NCBI GenBank assembly: GCA_038889235.1
Contig: JAWAHN010000001.1
Coordinates: 750,852 to 814,851, forward strand
Origin: Candidatus Jordarchaeales archaeon
GTDB lineage: Archaea > Asgardarchaeota > Jordiarchaeia > Jordiarchaeales > Freyrarchaeaceae
DNA length: 64,000 nucleotides
Reading direction: 5' to 3'
Shown here: in pieces, positions 46,911-55,667 of the stretch
Position numbering within the stretch: position 1 is the stretch's first letter
Layout of the letters: each line of letters starts with the position of its first letter
The notes under the pieces: generated by a model
What the model saw: only the letters and a program-made list of their open reading frames with translations
Told to the model about the DNA's origin: nothing
Database searches by the model: none
Program-made: the position numbers and the translations under genes

Positions 46911-48290
46911 TTGAAGGAAGTGGTCATAGTTGGAGGGGGAGTAGCGGGACTATTTGCTGCTTACGAGTTAGCAAGGTACAAGGATTTGTTTAAAGTGACC
47001 GTAGTAGAGATGGGTGAAGACGTTTCAAGCCGAAGATGCCCTTTAGATAGTTATAAAATGTGTACACGGTGTAAACCGTGTAATATTATGAGCGGGGTGG
47101 GGGGAGCAGGACTTTTCTCTAGTGGGTTATTGAACCTTCACCCTAGGATAGGAGGAGATCTCGTCGAGTTCGTTGGCTCTGAAGAGTACGCGTGGAGTTT
47201 AGTTGAATACGTTGACAGAATTTTTCTCGAGTGCGGGGCACCGGAGAATGTCTTTAAGCCTGATGAGAAGAGCGTTGAAGAACTTGAGAGAAAGGCAGCT
47301 TCTGCAGGAATAATGTTCATTCCAATAACGCAAAGACTAATAGGAACCGAGAACGCTAAGAAAGTTATTGGATGCATGGAGGAAAAGTTAAAGGAGAAAG
47401 GCGTAAAGTTCTTGCTTAAAACAAGAGCTGTGAGTGTGGAGGAGGGGGGCCTTCTAATTTCAACTGGGGAGAAGTTGCGTTACGATTATTGTATTTTGGC
47501 TCCAGGAAGAGCGGGTATGAGATGGCTTGTGGAACAAATGAAAAAGCTAGGTATAGAGACAAGGCATATGCCCGTGGACATAGGGATAAGAGTGGAGGTA
47601 CCTGCAACAGTTATGGAGCCGATATGCAGCGTTCAGAGAGACCCAAAGTTTCACATATACACTTCCACCTTCGACGATTTCGTGAGAACATTCTGCGTTA
47701 ACCATCGTGGCTATGTAGTTATGGAAGTGTATGAAGATCATGTTGGGGTTAACGGCCACTCCATTTTATCAAAACCTTCGCCTAACACTAATTTTGCCAT
47801 CCTGAATAGAATAGAGTTAACAGAGCCGCTTGAAGACACAACGGCATATGGTAACTCAATAGCGCGGCAAATAACTATATTAGGTGGCGGTAAACCCATT
47901 TTGCAGAAACTTGGAGACCTCAGAAAGGGGAGAAGGTCGACTTGGAGTCGCATAAAAAGGGGAACTGTTACTCCTACTTTAACCAATGTTACACCAGGAG
48001 ATATATCTATGGGGCTACCTTACAGAATACTTACCAGTATAATTGAGGGTATAGAGATGCTTGACGAAGTGATACCTGGGGTTGCGAGCGACTCCACCCT
48101 TATTTATGCTCCAGAGATAAAATACTCAGCTAAGAGAGTTATCACGAATAAAAATCTGGAAACCACAGTCGAAAACCTCTTCGTAGCAGGTGATGGGGCA
48201 GGAGTATCGAGAGGAATCGTGAGCGCAGCCGTGACAGGGATAATAGCGGCAAGAGGAGTGCTGGAAAAAGAGGGAAAGGAAAAAGGATAA
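46911..48290 (+). CDS. FAD-dependent dehydrogenase (COG2509-type)
   Basis: 459 residues, TTG start. FAD-binding Rossmann motif VIVGGGVAGLFAAYELA at 4-20 and the C-terminal NLFVAGDGAGVSRGIVSAAVTG segment are as in HI0933/COG2509 flavoproteins. Near residues 43-62 there is a cysteine cluster (RCPLDSYKMCTRCKPCNIM) typical of the subfamily. The substrate is unknown; family members are annotated as FAD-dependent dehydrogenases. Own promoter region between purE and this gene (72 nt). Confidence 0.82.
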   Translation: MKEVVIVGGGVAGLFAAYELARYKDLFKVTVVEMGEDVSSRRCPLDSYKMCTRCKPCNIMSGVGGAGLFSSGLLNLHPRIGGDLVEFVGSEEYAWSLVEYVDRIFLECGAPENVFKPDEKSVEELERKAASAGIMFIPITQRLIGTENAKKVIGCMEEKLKEKGVKFLLKTRAVSVEEGGLLISTGEKLRYDYCILAPGRAGMRWLVEQMKKLGIETRHMPVDIGIRVEVPATVMEPICSVQRDPKFHIYTSTFDDFVRTFCVNHRGYVVMEVYEDHVGVNGHSILSKPSPNTNFAILNRIELTEPLEDTTAYGNSIARQITILGGGKPILQKLGDLRKGRRSTWSRIKRGTVTPTLTNVTPGDISMGLPYRILTSIIEGIEMLDEVIPGVASDSTLIYAPEIKYSAKRVITNKNLETTVENLFVAGDGAGVSRGIVSAAVTGIIAARGVLEKEGKEKG

Positions 48291-48410
48291 TATTAAAACA
48301 GTTTAATTAAAAATAAACTTGAAATTTTTACTTCTCTTAGAACGGCAGTGGTCTTTAAAAGCAATCTTAGAATGAAGATTTCGAAAAACGGAGGTGCGGA
48401 GGCTGTTTCC

Positions 48411-48904
48411 GTGAAATATTGGCTAACTTCTAAGGAGAGATTGATAGTTGATGCATTAATGTTTACAAATAAAATGGGATTCTTTAGCCCATCACTCTTT
48501 TCAGAAATGTATTTTTTCTTCACAACCAAGAAAAAGTTCACGAAAAACTTTTAAGAGAACTATGCAATACCGTGTGTTCCCCTGACATATGCAGATCATG
48601 CCTTGTCGAGCAGTGTGTATGGAGCTTTTTCTTCAGGAATTTTAGAAGGTTACACATCGAAAGGGCGCCGCCATGTATTAGAAATGCGTACTTTGAAAGA
48701 AAATTTAAAATTGTTCTGAGGTATTTTAGCTTCATCCTCCCATTAAAAGGAAGGACGAAAGCACTATCTTGCAATGAAATGGTTAAAAGAAACCTCTGTA
48801 CGCCAGACAAGTTCTGTAAAAATATGAAAAGGAAGGAAGTTACACTCTATCCTTCGGAAAGATTAAAATTAAAAATACACGGTAGTAGGAAACAAAAAGG
48901 ATAA
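48411..48904 (+). pseudogene. Hypothetical cysteine-rich protein gene, apparently frameshifted
   Basis: A GTG at 48411 behind GGAGG (48398-48402) opens a 47-codon frame that stops at 48552-48554. A second frame, overlapping it by a -1 shift near the A5 run at 48531-48535, continues to 48904. One extra A there would fuse them into about 164 residues. The second part carries CSPDICRSCLVEQC and CTPDKFC, suggesting metal binding, and is otherwise basic. I recognise no family. It may be a sequencing error, a decayed gene or recoding. A short hairpin (48532-48538 with 48546-48552) covers the shift site but does not fit a BHB intron. Confidence 0.4.
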
Positions 48905-48917
48905 AAGATTTAAAAGG

Positions 48918-48929
48918 TAGTTTAAACTT
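48918..48929 (+). promoter_or_regulatory. Possible TATA element of the histone gene
   Basis: A TTTAAACTT-containing element 70-80 nt before the histone ATG; a second candidate, GATTTAAAAGG, lies at 48907-48917. Weak evidence, from position and composition only. Confidence 0.25.
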
Positions 48930-48997
48930 AAGTGAAGTAGCCTAAATCATTTAATGATATTTTTTTAGGTGCTTTAACTAAAATGAGAGGGATAAAA

Positions 48998-49234
48998 ATG
49001 GTTGGAAGAAAAAGAGAGACAATATTACCAGCAGCTCCAATTGACAGGATAATAAGGATGGCTGGAGCTGAAAGAGTAGCTGATGATGCTGCGGAAACCC
49101 TTGGTCGTGTCTTGGAAGAGCTGGGTCTCGAAATAGCCCGCATAGCAGATGAGCTAGCTAAGCATGCGGGAAGAAAGACTGTGAAGAAAGAAGATATAGA
49201 ATTAGCATATAAGACTTGGAAAAGAAAGGCGTAA
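48998..49234 (+). CDS. Archaeal histone
   Basis: 78 residues from the ATG at 48998, preceded by GAGGGAT; an upstream ATG at 48983 is possible but gives an odd extension. Histone fold: [20 protein letters not shown] (alpha 1), the long central helix [19 protein letters not shown] and [20 protein letters not shown] (loop 2 RKTVK and alpha 3). It forms dimers that wrap DNA. Stand-alone gene. Confidence 0.96.
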   Translation: MVGRKRETILPAAPIDRIIRMAGAERVADDAAETLGRVLEELGLEIARIADELAKHAGRKTVKKEDIELAYKTWKRKA

Positions 49235-49271
49235 GGAGAGAGGGGAAGAAGCAGTTGATTAAAAGAGGCGT

Positions 49272-49961
49272 TTAGCTGCACTTCCTCAAAATTAGCTCAA
49301 GCATTTCAATGTAACTATTATTTAATTCTAGTTCCTTATCCAGTTTCTCTTTTTCTCTATCATACTCTTCTTTAGTTAATTCTCCAATCGCATAACGAGC
49401 ATAAAGTATTTCAGATTCTTCTTTAATTTGTCTTACTTTTCTTTTAAGCAATTCAATCCATTTTTCAAATCTTATTACTTCTTTGTAATGCTCTCCTTTG
49501 AGATGTTCAAGTTTTTCGCTATATTCTCTTTTTAGCTTTTCATAAGTCTCATTGCTGATCTCTTTTCTCTTAAAAACCTCCTCTAAACGTTTAAGTTTAC
49601 CCTCGAGAGAAGCCCTTTCTTCGGCGACCCTTTCTAGGGAAAGAGGCTTAACCTTTTCTTCGAGAGAGGCACGTTCACTGCTAACTTTTTTAATTTTCTC
49701 TTTGAGATTTTTCACTTTTAGAGCGTAATCTTCAACAGCTTTGCTTTCGGCTATCACCTTGGCTAACCTATCAATCTCGCTTTTAAGAAAAGCTATTTCC
49801 CCGGTAACCTCTTCGATTCTTTTGCGTATCGCGAGTTGTTCTAAAACATCGTTAGGAACACCTTCGTCTAGGTTTTCCTTAATTAGTTCAGAGCCACAAA
49901 AAGCGCAGAACCTAGCCTTAATGACCGATCGACCACAACTGGGGCAAATGACTTCGCCCAT
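49272..49961 (-). CDS. Zinc-ribbon coiled-coil protein
   Basis: 229 residues from the ATG at 49961 (behind GGTGAG). A zinc ribbon CPSCGRSV...CAFCGSEL at ~5-30 is followed by almost continuous coiled coil (~45-225) rich in Lys and Glu, with heptads such as LKRLEEVFKRKEISNETYEKL. No catalytic motif. The name of the family is unknown to me; similar archaeal proteins are annotated as zinc-ribbon domain proteins. Convergent with the histone gene. Confidence 0.75.
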   Translation of the reverse strand: MGEVICPSCGRSVIKARFCAFCGSELIKENLDEGVPNDVLEQLAIRKRIEEVTGEIAFLKSEIDRLAKVIAESKAVEDYALKVKNLKEKIKKVSSERASLEEKVKPLSLERVAEERASLEGKLKRLEEVFKRKEISNETYEKLKREYSEKLEHLKGEHYKEVIRFEKWIELLKRKVRQIKEESEILYARYAIGELTKEEYDREKEKLDKELELNNSYIEMLELILRKCS

Positions 49962-50103
49962 CTCTCTCACCAATGAAAGAACTAAGAAACAAAGAATTTA
50001 TTAGAACATTTCTAAGGGGGCAAGATGGTATATTTAAAAAACTTTTTATTTTGGAAAGAGGTTACTGAAAATGTAAAAAGCGTTTTACTAGAAGGGTGTG
50101 ATG

Positions 50104-50421
50104 ATGGCCAAAGAGGAGAATATTAAAAAAATGATCGAAATGTTAGACAAGGCTTGGGAGGTTACGCCTTCAATCATCATCTATACGGAAGATTATGTGT
50201 ACACTTTGTTTCCGATAGATGATAAAAAGGAAAGATGGCAAGAAGTTTCTTTCACCATCCCCGATGGAAGCATTGAAATACGAGAGCTAACAACAAAAGA
50301 CGCGCTCATCTACCTTATGGAAGAAATAACGAAAGGATTACCAAATTACGTAAAGATACCAGTAGTGACTGAGCTCAATGAGCTTAACGAAATTAAAGAA
50401 AAAATTAAAAAGATGGCGTAA
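50104..50421 (+). CDS. Hypothetical protein
   Basis: 105 residues from the ATG at 50104, behind GAAGGGTG (in-frame GTG and ATG just upstream). Helix-strand pattern with VTPSIIIYTEDYVYTLFPID in the middle and an amphipathic end (LNELNEIKEKIKKM). No membrane segment and no recognisable motif. Convergent with the stomatin gene, 9 nt apart. Confidence 0.6.
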   Translation: MAKEENIKKMIEMLDKAWEVTPSIIIYTEDYVYTLFPIDDKKERWQEVSFTIPDGSIEIRELTTKDALIYLMEEITKGLPNYVKIPVVTELNELNEIKEKIKKMA

Positions 50422-50430
50422 GCATTTTAG

Positions 50431-51342
50431 CTACCCCCTCTGTTTCTGCTCACTTCTCTGTGAACTTTTAAAGATTAAAGAGGTCAGGTTACTAAAGTCA
50501 ATGGGTATGAACAGGTTTGAGGTGCCGCTTCCGCCAATGCTCTCGAGAGCCTTAAGGTAGTAGAGAAGGAAAGTGTTATTGTCCATGTTCTTTGCACTTT
50601 CGAATACCCTTTCAAGAGCTTCCGCCCTCCCTTCTGCTTCAAGAATCATTGCGATTTTTTCTCCCTCAGCCTCTATGACCCATGCTTCTCTTTCTCCTTC
50701 AGCCCGCAAGATTTCACTTCGCGCCTCACCTTCAGCCACTTTTATCGTGGCTTCCCGTTTGCCCTCGGCCTCGGTGACCATAGCTCTACGCTCTCGTTCA
50801 GCTTCTAGTTGTTTCACCATCGCTTCCTGAACTTTTTTAGGCGGAGTTATCTCGCGCAGTTCAACCGCGGTAACCTTAACTCCCCATCTTTCTGTCACTT
50901 CATCAAGTTTGTCCCTAAGCACCGTGTTAATGTATTCCCTTTTGGCAAGAAGATCATCTAGAACTATGTCTCCAATGACTGATCTAAGCGTAGTTTGGGC
51001 GATTCCAAAAGTAGCTCCCCGAAAATCTCTAACCTTAACTACAGAGTTCGCCGGATCCACGACACGGAAATAGATTAAAACATCTATGTCTACGGGAGCA
51101 TTATCCTTAGTGATACACTTCTGTCCTTTCACTTCGATGAAAACTTCTCTCAAATCTACTTTTGCAGCTCTATCAATTATCGGAAGCAAAAAGATTATGC
51201 CGGGGCCCTTGACTCCGATGAGGCGGCCAAGCCTGAAAATTACGGCGCGTTCGTACTCTTTGAGTATCTTTATGTTGGGTAAGACGAATATAAGGAAAAC
51301 CAAGATAACAATAGCCGTGAAAATAAGTTCCGCTTCTCCCAT
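50431..51342 (-). CDS. SPFH/Band 7 (stomatin-like) membrane protein
   Basis: 303 residues from the ATG at 51342 behind GGGGGAT. N-terminal membrane helix (~4-22, IFTAIVILVFLIFVLP), the stomatin signature RAVIFRLGRLIGVKGPGI, the Band 7 domain (~30-190) and a long Ala/Glu-rich helix (~170-250) that oligomerises. It acts as a membrane scaffold. The usual NfeD partner protease gene is not adjacent. Confidence 0.92.
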   Translation of the reverse strand: MGEAELIFTAIVILVFLIFVLPNIKILKEYERAVIFRLGRLIGVKGPGIIFLLPIIDRAAKVDLREVFIEVKGQKCITKDNAPVDIDVLIYFRVVDPANSVVKVRDFRGATFGIAQTTLRSVIGDIVLDDLLAKREYINTVLRDKLDEVTERWGVKVTAVELREITPPKKVQEAMVKQLEAERERRAMVTEAEGKREATIKVAEGEARSEILRAEGEREAWVIEAEGEKIAMILEAEGRAEALERVFESAKNMDNNTFLLYYLKALESIGGSGTSNLFIPIDFSNLTSLIFKSSQRSEQKQRG

Positions 51343-51535
51343 TTGCCAATCCCCCGACACGCCAACGTGATAACCTTTCTATCTTGGAGGTTAAAAATAA
51401 ATATTTCTACTAGACAGTAAGTTTTTGATAAAGAGCTAAAAATTGTAAAGTACGTACGGGTGTGGAGAAAAAGAAATTTTCCTGCTAAACGAGTTCTTGC
51501 TTTTAGAGTAAGGAAAGAGTGTACGGAGGGGAAGC

Positions 51536-51796
51536 ATGCAAAGTACGGAATTTAATATACCTTTGAAAAACGCTATACTAAGTATCCTGAAAAAGAGGCA
51601 GGGTCTGATTATAGACAAAGAGCTCTTTAGTATACTTCAGAAGATGTTTGACGAGATCTCCCCGAGAGACATAAACCGCGCTTTGATGCAACTCGAGATA
51701 GAAGGGTTAATTCATGTCTCGCAGATAGCGAAGAACAGGAGGAGTATAGAATTAATTAAGCCAGGACAGGAGTTTCTTGCTGTTGGAGAAGATTAA
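51536..51796 (+). CDS. Small winged-helix-like protein
   Basis: 86 residues with ATG behind GGAGGGG. Helices at ~8-20 and ~40-56 followed by a two-strand wing (GLIHVSQIAKNRRSIELI) resemble a winged helix, hence probably DNA- or RNA-binding. It is conserved in style with short archaeal proteins of unknown role. It lies 136 nt upstream of the FEN-1 gene. Confidence 0.6.
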   Translation: MQSTEFNIPLKNAILSILKKRQGLIIDKELFSILQKMFDEISPRDINRALMQLEIEGLIHVSQIAKNRRSIELIKPGQEFLAVGED

Positions 51797-51932
51797 AAGC
51801 GGGTTATAACATTCAAGTGAAAGTGTTTTTCTGAAAAGATAAGGTGCTATGAAAAATTTTTTAGTTCCCTTTTGAATTAATAAGGTTGGGTTGTGACTTG
51901 GAAGGGTTTAAGGGTTTGCGTGGGGAGGATTT

Positions 51933-52973
51933 ATGGGCGTAAATCTGAGGGAACTTGTTGTTGCGCGACCGATATCTATTGGGGATCTTTCAGGTAAGGT
52001 CGTAGCGATAGACGCTATGAATGCGCTCTACCAGTTTTTAGCAACAATAAGGCAACCTGACGGAACCAGCCTTATGGATAGTAGGGGGAGGATTACTTCG
52101 CACCTTAGTGGCTTATTTTACAGAACGGTTAACTTTCTGGAGGAAGGGTTGAAGCCTGTTTATGTTTTCGATGGAAAACCTCCTGTTCTGAAAATGAAGA
52201 CGGTAGACGAGAGGAGGAGGATAAGGGAGGAAGCTAAAGAGAAGTGGGAGGAGGCATTAGCCAAGGGAGAGATAGAGGAGGCTAGGAAGTATGCTCAAGC
52301 TGCTTCATTCATAACAGATGAAATGATAGGGGAAAGCAAGAAGTTGTTAGAAGCGCTTGGAGTGCCTTATGTCCAAGCTCCTTCTGAGGGGGAGGCACAA
52401 GCAGCATATATGGTTAAAAAGGGAGATGCGTGGTGCACTGCAAGTCAAGATTACGACTCGCTTCTATTTAATGCGCCGCGACTTGTAAGAAATTTGACTA
52501 TTAGTGGAAGGAGAAAGCTTCCAGGAAAAAAGGAGTACGTGAAAATTGAGCCGGAGCTTATACTCTTAGAGGAAGTTTTGAGGACACATGGGTTAACGCG
52601 GGAACAGTTGATAGCGATAGGCATCCTTTTGGGCACAGATTATAACGAGGGAGTTAAAGGCGTTGGCATCAAAACGGCCCTAAAGCTCGTCAAAGAATAC
52701 GGTTCAATTAAAGAGATAATTAAGCGAAAAGGGTACGTTTTTGAGGTTCCAGCTGAGGAGGTAGAGCGGATTTTCTTAGAACCCGAAGTTAGTGACAACT
52801 ACACTTTAACTTGGAGCCCTCCTGACAGCGAGAAAGTTTTTAAAATACTTTGTGACGAACATGATTTCTCGCAAGAAAGGGTTTCTAAGGCCCTCGAAAG
52901 ACTGGAAGTAAAGGGGAAGAAAGCGGAACGGGCTGGCAAGACTGCACAAACCAGTATAGATAGATTCTTTTAA
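51933..52973 (+). CDS. fen: Flap endonuclease 1
   Basis: 346 residues. Removes 5' flaps in Okazaki fragment maturation and repair. N-domain [21 protein letters not shown] and [10 protein letters not shown]-domain [20 protein letters not shown] and [19 protein letters not shown]; helix-hairpin-helix [20 protein letters not shown]. The C terminus TSIDRFF is a PCNA-binding PIP box. The gene overlaps the end of pcm by 4 nt on the opposite strand. Confidence 0.97.
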   Translation: MGVNLRELVVARPISIGDLSGKVVAIDAMNALYQFLATIRQPDGTSLMDSRGRITSHLSGLFYRTVNFLEEGLKPVYVFDGKPPVLKMKTVDERRRIREEAKEKWEEALAKGEIEEARKYAQAASFITDEMIGESKKLLEALGVPYVQAPSEGEAQAAYMVKKGDAWCTASQDYDSLLFNAPRLVRNLTISGRRKLPGKKEYVKIEPELILLEEVLRTHGLTREQLIAIGILLGTDYNEGVKGVGIKTALKLVKEYGSIKEIIKRKGYVFEVPAEEVERIFLEPEVSDNYTLTWSPPDSEKVFKILCDEHDFSQERVSKALERLEVKGKKAERAGKTAQTSIDRFF

Positions 52974-53690
52974 TCGAAAGATGATTGCTCCCATCCATAG
53001 CGCCCTATAAGTGGGACAAAAGATACTGGACCGTAGTCCCTTTTCTTAATTTTGCCCTCTTCATCTTTTTCCACCACCACGAGCGTTTGGTTGTAGTAAA
53101 ACCTGCCGATTGGTATAACCATGCGGCCTCTTGGTGCAAGTTGAGTTAGAAGCGGCTCAGGGATCGATGGGCCGGCAGCAGTCACAAGTATAGCGTCGTA
53201 AGGCGCTTCTGGAGGGTATCCCAGAGTTCCATCACCTAGAATAACAGTTACCCTGTCTCCGTACCCTGTCTTTTCTAAATTGCGCCTGGCGAAATCTACT
53301 AGTTCCTCTATGCGTTCTATGGTGTAAACGTGGCCGTGTTTTCCTCCTTCAGGAGCAACTATTTCAGCGCACAGTGCAGCGTGGTATCCCGACCCTGTTC
53401 CAACTTCGAGGACTTTCATCCCTTCGCGTAGCTTCAAGAGATCGCACATTAGAACGCACATATGTCGCCTAAAGGGCTTCAGTAAGCCCTTTAAGTGGCG
53501 CGGATATTGTTTGTCCTCCCGGTATGGGAAGGGGGCGATCGTCATATGCGTACTTCCTTAAATCCTCTGGAACGAATTCTTCTCTAGGAACTTTCATGAA
53601 CGCCCTAATTACGGCTTCATCTCTGACAAAACCTTCCTCTATAAGCCTTTCTATGAGGGCTTTTTTCTTTTCTAAGAGAGAGTCGTTCAA
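52970..53690 (-). CDS. pcm: Protein-L-isoaspartate O-methyltransferase, interrupted by a 31-nt intron
   Basis: Exon 1 is 53690-53495 and exon 2 is 53463-52970; joined they give 229 residues, the normal length. Exon 1 encodes [20 protein letters not shown] and ends ...[11 protein letters not shown]. Exon 2 continues [20 protein letters not shown] followed by [10 protein letters not shown] (SAM motif I). The junction APHM is exactly the conserved pre-motif of the family. Unspliced, the reading runs into TAG within the insert. Pcm repairs isoaspartyl residues in aged proteins, which matters at high temperature. The splice sites fit a canonical BHB (see the intron entry). Retention without splicing would give only a 73-residue peptide. 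Confidence 0.88.
53464..53494 (-). other. 31-nt BHB-type intron in pcm
   Basis: On the minus strand: central helix CGCC (53500-53497) with GGCG (53469-53466), 3-nt bulges ACT (53496-53494) and ACA (53465-53463), inner stem of 10 bp (53493-53484 with 53479-53470) and loop ACTG. Cutting after the second base of each bulge, the standard position for archaeal splicing endonuclease, removes exactly 31 nt and joins CCA-CAT (Pro-His) in frame. An outer AUAU/AUAU pairing (53507-53504 with 53463-53460) is possible but weak. Confidence 0.82.
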
Positions 53691-53777
53691 TTTATGGCGT
53701 CATCTCCTTTTTCCTTATTTTTATACTCGTATTTACTTTTAAAGTGCAACGCTCTTTAAAATTACGGGGGAGAAAAC

Positions 53778-54206
53778 ATGGTGAAGGTTGTTGAAAGAAT
53801 AACAGCTAGAGGACACCCGAACATTTCAGCGAAGCATAAAACAACTTTGGAAATTACCATGGATCACGAGCTTACCCCTAGAGGGGACTGTATAATAGCG
53901 GTTTCGTCTGACAAAGGAGCAGCGTCACTAAGCGCCGCATTTAAAGAAATAGCTAGAGATGATGAGGCCATGATACGAATGATTATTATGTGCGGTGGGT
54001 TGAAGGAGGAGGTTGTAGGGTTTGGATGTAAAAAGCTAACTTTTACACATACCAAGGACCTAGTTGCAAGAAAGAGTAACTATTGCTGTGGGAGAACCTT
54101 AATGATCAGGGCGAATAAAGCTGCAGCAGACTTGGATAGGCGAATAGTAGAAGAGCTAAAAAAGCCACAACTTGTAGAAATAATTCTCATAGTCGAGAAA
54201 ATTTAG
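53778..54206 (+). CDS. DUF371 family protein
   Basis: 142 residues. Matches the small archaeal DUF371 family: ARGHPNISAKHKTTLEITMD, ELTPRGDCIIAVSSDKGA and FTHTKDLVARKS. The function is unknown. Conserved charged residues and a Cys pair (NYCCGR) are visible. Convergent with the Trm5 gene, 7 nt apart. Confidence 0.85.
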   Translation: MVKVVERITARGHPNISAKHKTTLEITMDHELTPRGDCIIAVSSDKGAASLSAAFKEIARDDEAMIRMIIMCGGLKEEVVGFGCKKLTFTHTKDLVARKSNYCCGRTLMIRANKAAADLDRRIVEELKKPQLVEIILIVEKI

Positions 54207-54213
54207 TCTCCAT

Positions 54214-55317
54214 TTAAGGGCGAACTACCGCGTCTACAGCTATTTGCCATTCCCTAGGCGCTGTGGAGCGAACACGCCTAACATTTAAGACTTTCACAAG
54301 AGAAGCGCCTACTTCACCAAGCTGTTTTTCAAGAAATTTGACGACGCTATCACATGCATCCTTGTCCCTACCGAACTGGTAGTAGTGTATGACGCCACCT
54401 TTTTCCTTTAAAGCCAAGCATGCCACGTCAATAAATTTACATGCTGAACTTGGAAGGTTCATTATCACGTGATCGGCTATCCGCTTTAGTTTGGCGTTAA
54501 CTACCTCCCTGCAGTCTCCTAGGTGAGGATGAACTAAGCCGGATACCTTGTTCAGTTTAATGTTCTCTTCAAGAAGTTGTATGGCAAACGGGTTGATGTC
54601 TATGGCGTGCACGATGCCGCTCCTCATCTTTGCTATCAAAATGGAAAACGGTCCTACTCCTGCGAAAAGATCGACAACGACCTCTCCTGGGTTAACCTGG
54701 CTGGCTACCCTAACCCGCTCCCCTGACAGGCGAGGGCTAAAATAGGTGTTGGCAACGTCAACCTTGAAGATACAACCATTCTCCTTGTGAAGGGTTATCG
54801 TCCGCGCTTCTCCGGCTATGTGAACTAGACGCCTAACTCTGTAAACTCCATTCACACGACCACCCTTAGCAAATACGGCTTTCACGTGACGATTTGATCT
54901 TAGAATAGCATCACCGACTGCACTCCTAAATTCCCAAATCTCAGGATTCAGCTCTACAATGGCTATATCGCCTATAATGTCAAGGGAGTGAGGAATGTGG
55001 GTGAGAAAATTTTTGGGGACTACTTTTTCAAGTAGCTCACTAATCTTAGGTTGCTGTTCCCTTACGGGGAAAGAGTAAAAACAAACGTGAAGAAAACCGG
55101 ATACCATCCTTAAGCGTTCGAGCTCTGGTTTAAGAAGAGGGCGGGTTATGGGAAAGAGAACTAAAACACAACATGAGTCCGATGAGCTTGGAAACACATC
55201 TACGTCGACTCTTTCAACTTTGAGCTCATTACTCAAAACACTAAGTCCAGATAAAAGCCGGCGAATTGGCTCAGCAATTTTGGAACAAACAGCAATGCTA
55301 AGAGAGGAACGTCTCAT
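54214..55317 (-). CDS. trm5: tRNA (guanine37-N1)-methyltransferase, Trm5/TYW2 family
   Basis: 367 residues from the ATG at 55317 (an earlier in-frame start lies at 55326). Archaeal Trm5-type: FAKGGRVNGVYRVRRLVHIA, FSPRLSGERVRVA, VVDLFAGVGPFSILIAK (SAM site), AIDINPFAIQLLEENIKLN and MNLPSSACKFIDVA (the NLP catalytic motif). It methylates G37 next to the anticodon, or acts in wyosine synthesis on tRNA-Phe. It lies just beyond tRNA-Lys on the same strand. Confidence 0.9.
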   Translation of the reverse strand: MRRSSLSIAVCSKIAEPIRRLLSGLSVLSNELKVERVDVDVFPSSSDSCCVLVLFPITRPLLKPELERLRMVSGFLHVCFYSFPVREQQPKISELLEKVVPKNFLTHIPHSLDIIGDIAIVELNPEIWEFRSAVGDAILRSNRHVKAVFAKGGRVNGVYRVRRLVHIAGEARTITLHKENGCIFKVDVANTYFSPRLSGERVRVASQVNPGEVVVDLFAGVGPFSILIAKMRSGIVHAIDINPFAIQLLEENIKLNKVSGLVHPHLGDCREVVNAKLKRIADHVIMNLPSSACKFIDVACLALKEKGGVIHYYQFGRDKDACDSVVKFLEKQLGEVGASLVKVLNVRRVRSTAPREWQIAVDAVVRP

Positions 55318-55371
55318 AATTAACACTCCAAAATTTTCTGAAAATAAGTGCTACATCCGAAAACAAGTTAT

Positions 55372-55493
55372 TGGCGGGCCGCGTGGGATTTGAATTCGCG
55401 GGACTTAGACTGGCTACAGCCCACCCACGACCACCGGGTTAAGAGCCCGGCGCTATAGGCTCTACGCGATCTACCTAGCTAAGCTAGCGGCCC
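55372..55493 (-). tRNA. tRNA-Lys(CTT) with two introns, CCA encoded
   Basis: Minus strand: acceptor GGGCCGC (55493-55487) pairs with 55382-55376; discriminator G at 55375 and CCA at 55374-55372. Anticodon stem CCGGG/CCCGG around CTCTTAA, anticodon CTT (55443-55441), uninterrupted. The first intron is 55470-55455 (16 nt, D arm 22/23), with BHB helix AGGT/GCCT. The second is 55423-55395 (29 nt, 53/54), with helix CGTG/CGCG, bulges GGT and AAT. Removal gives a 77-nt tRNA with T arm GTGGG-TTCAAAT-CCCAC and variable loop TGGTC, typical of archaeal tRNA-Lys. Confidence 0.87.
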
Positions 55494-55667
55494 GCAGCCT
55501 ACTGAAAAAAATGGAAAATGGTGTAATAAATTTTTTGATGGGACGAACAGGTAAAGAAAACAATAAAACGGCTATGGGGGATAGTATTCTAGCAAAACCC
55601 GGTAGAAAAGTGAGCCGAACGAAAACTGTACTTGTCTGCCAGAGTTTTAAGGAAGGATGGTGAAAAT

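Noticed and set aside
48525..48560. A third protein intron at the frameshift near 48530
   Set aside because: A 7-bp hairpin exists, but no 4-bp central helix with 3-nt bulges can be placed that also restores the frame, and there is no conserved protein to test the junction against.
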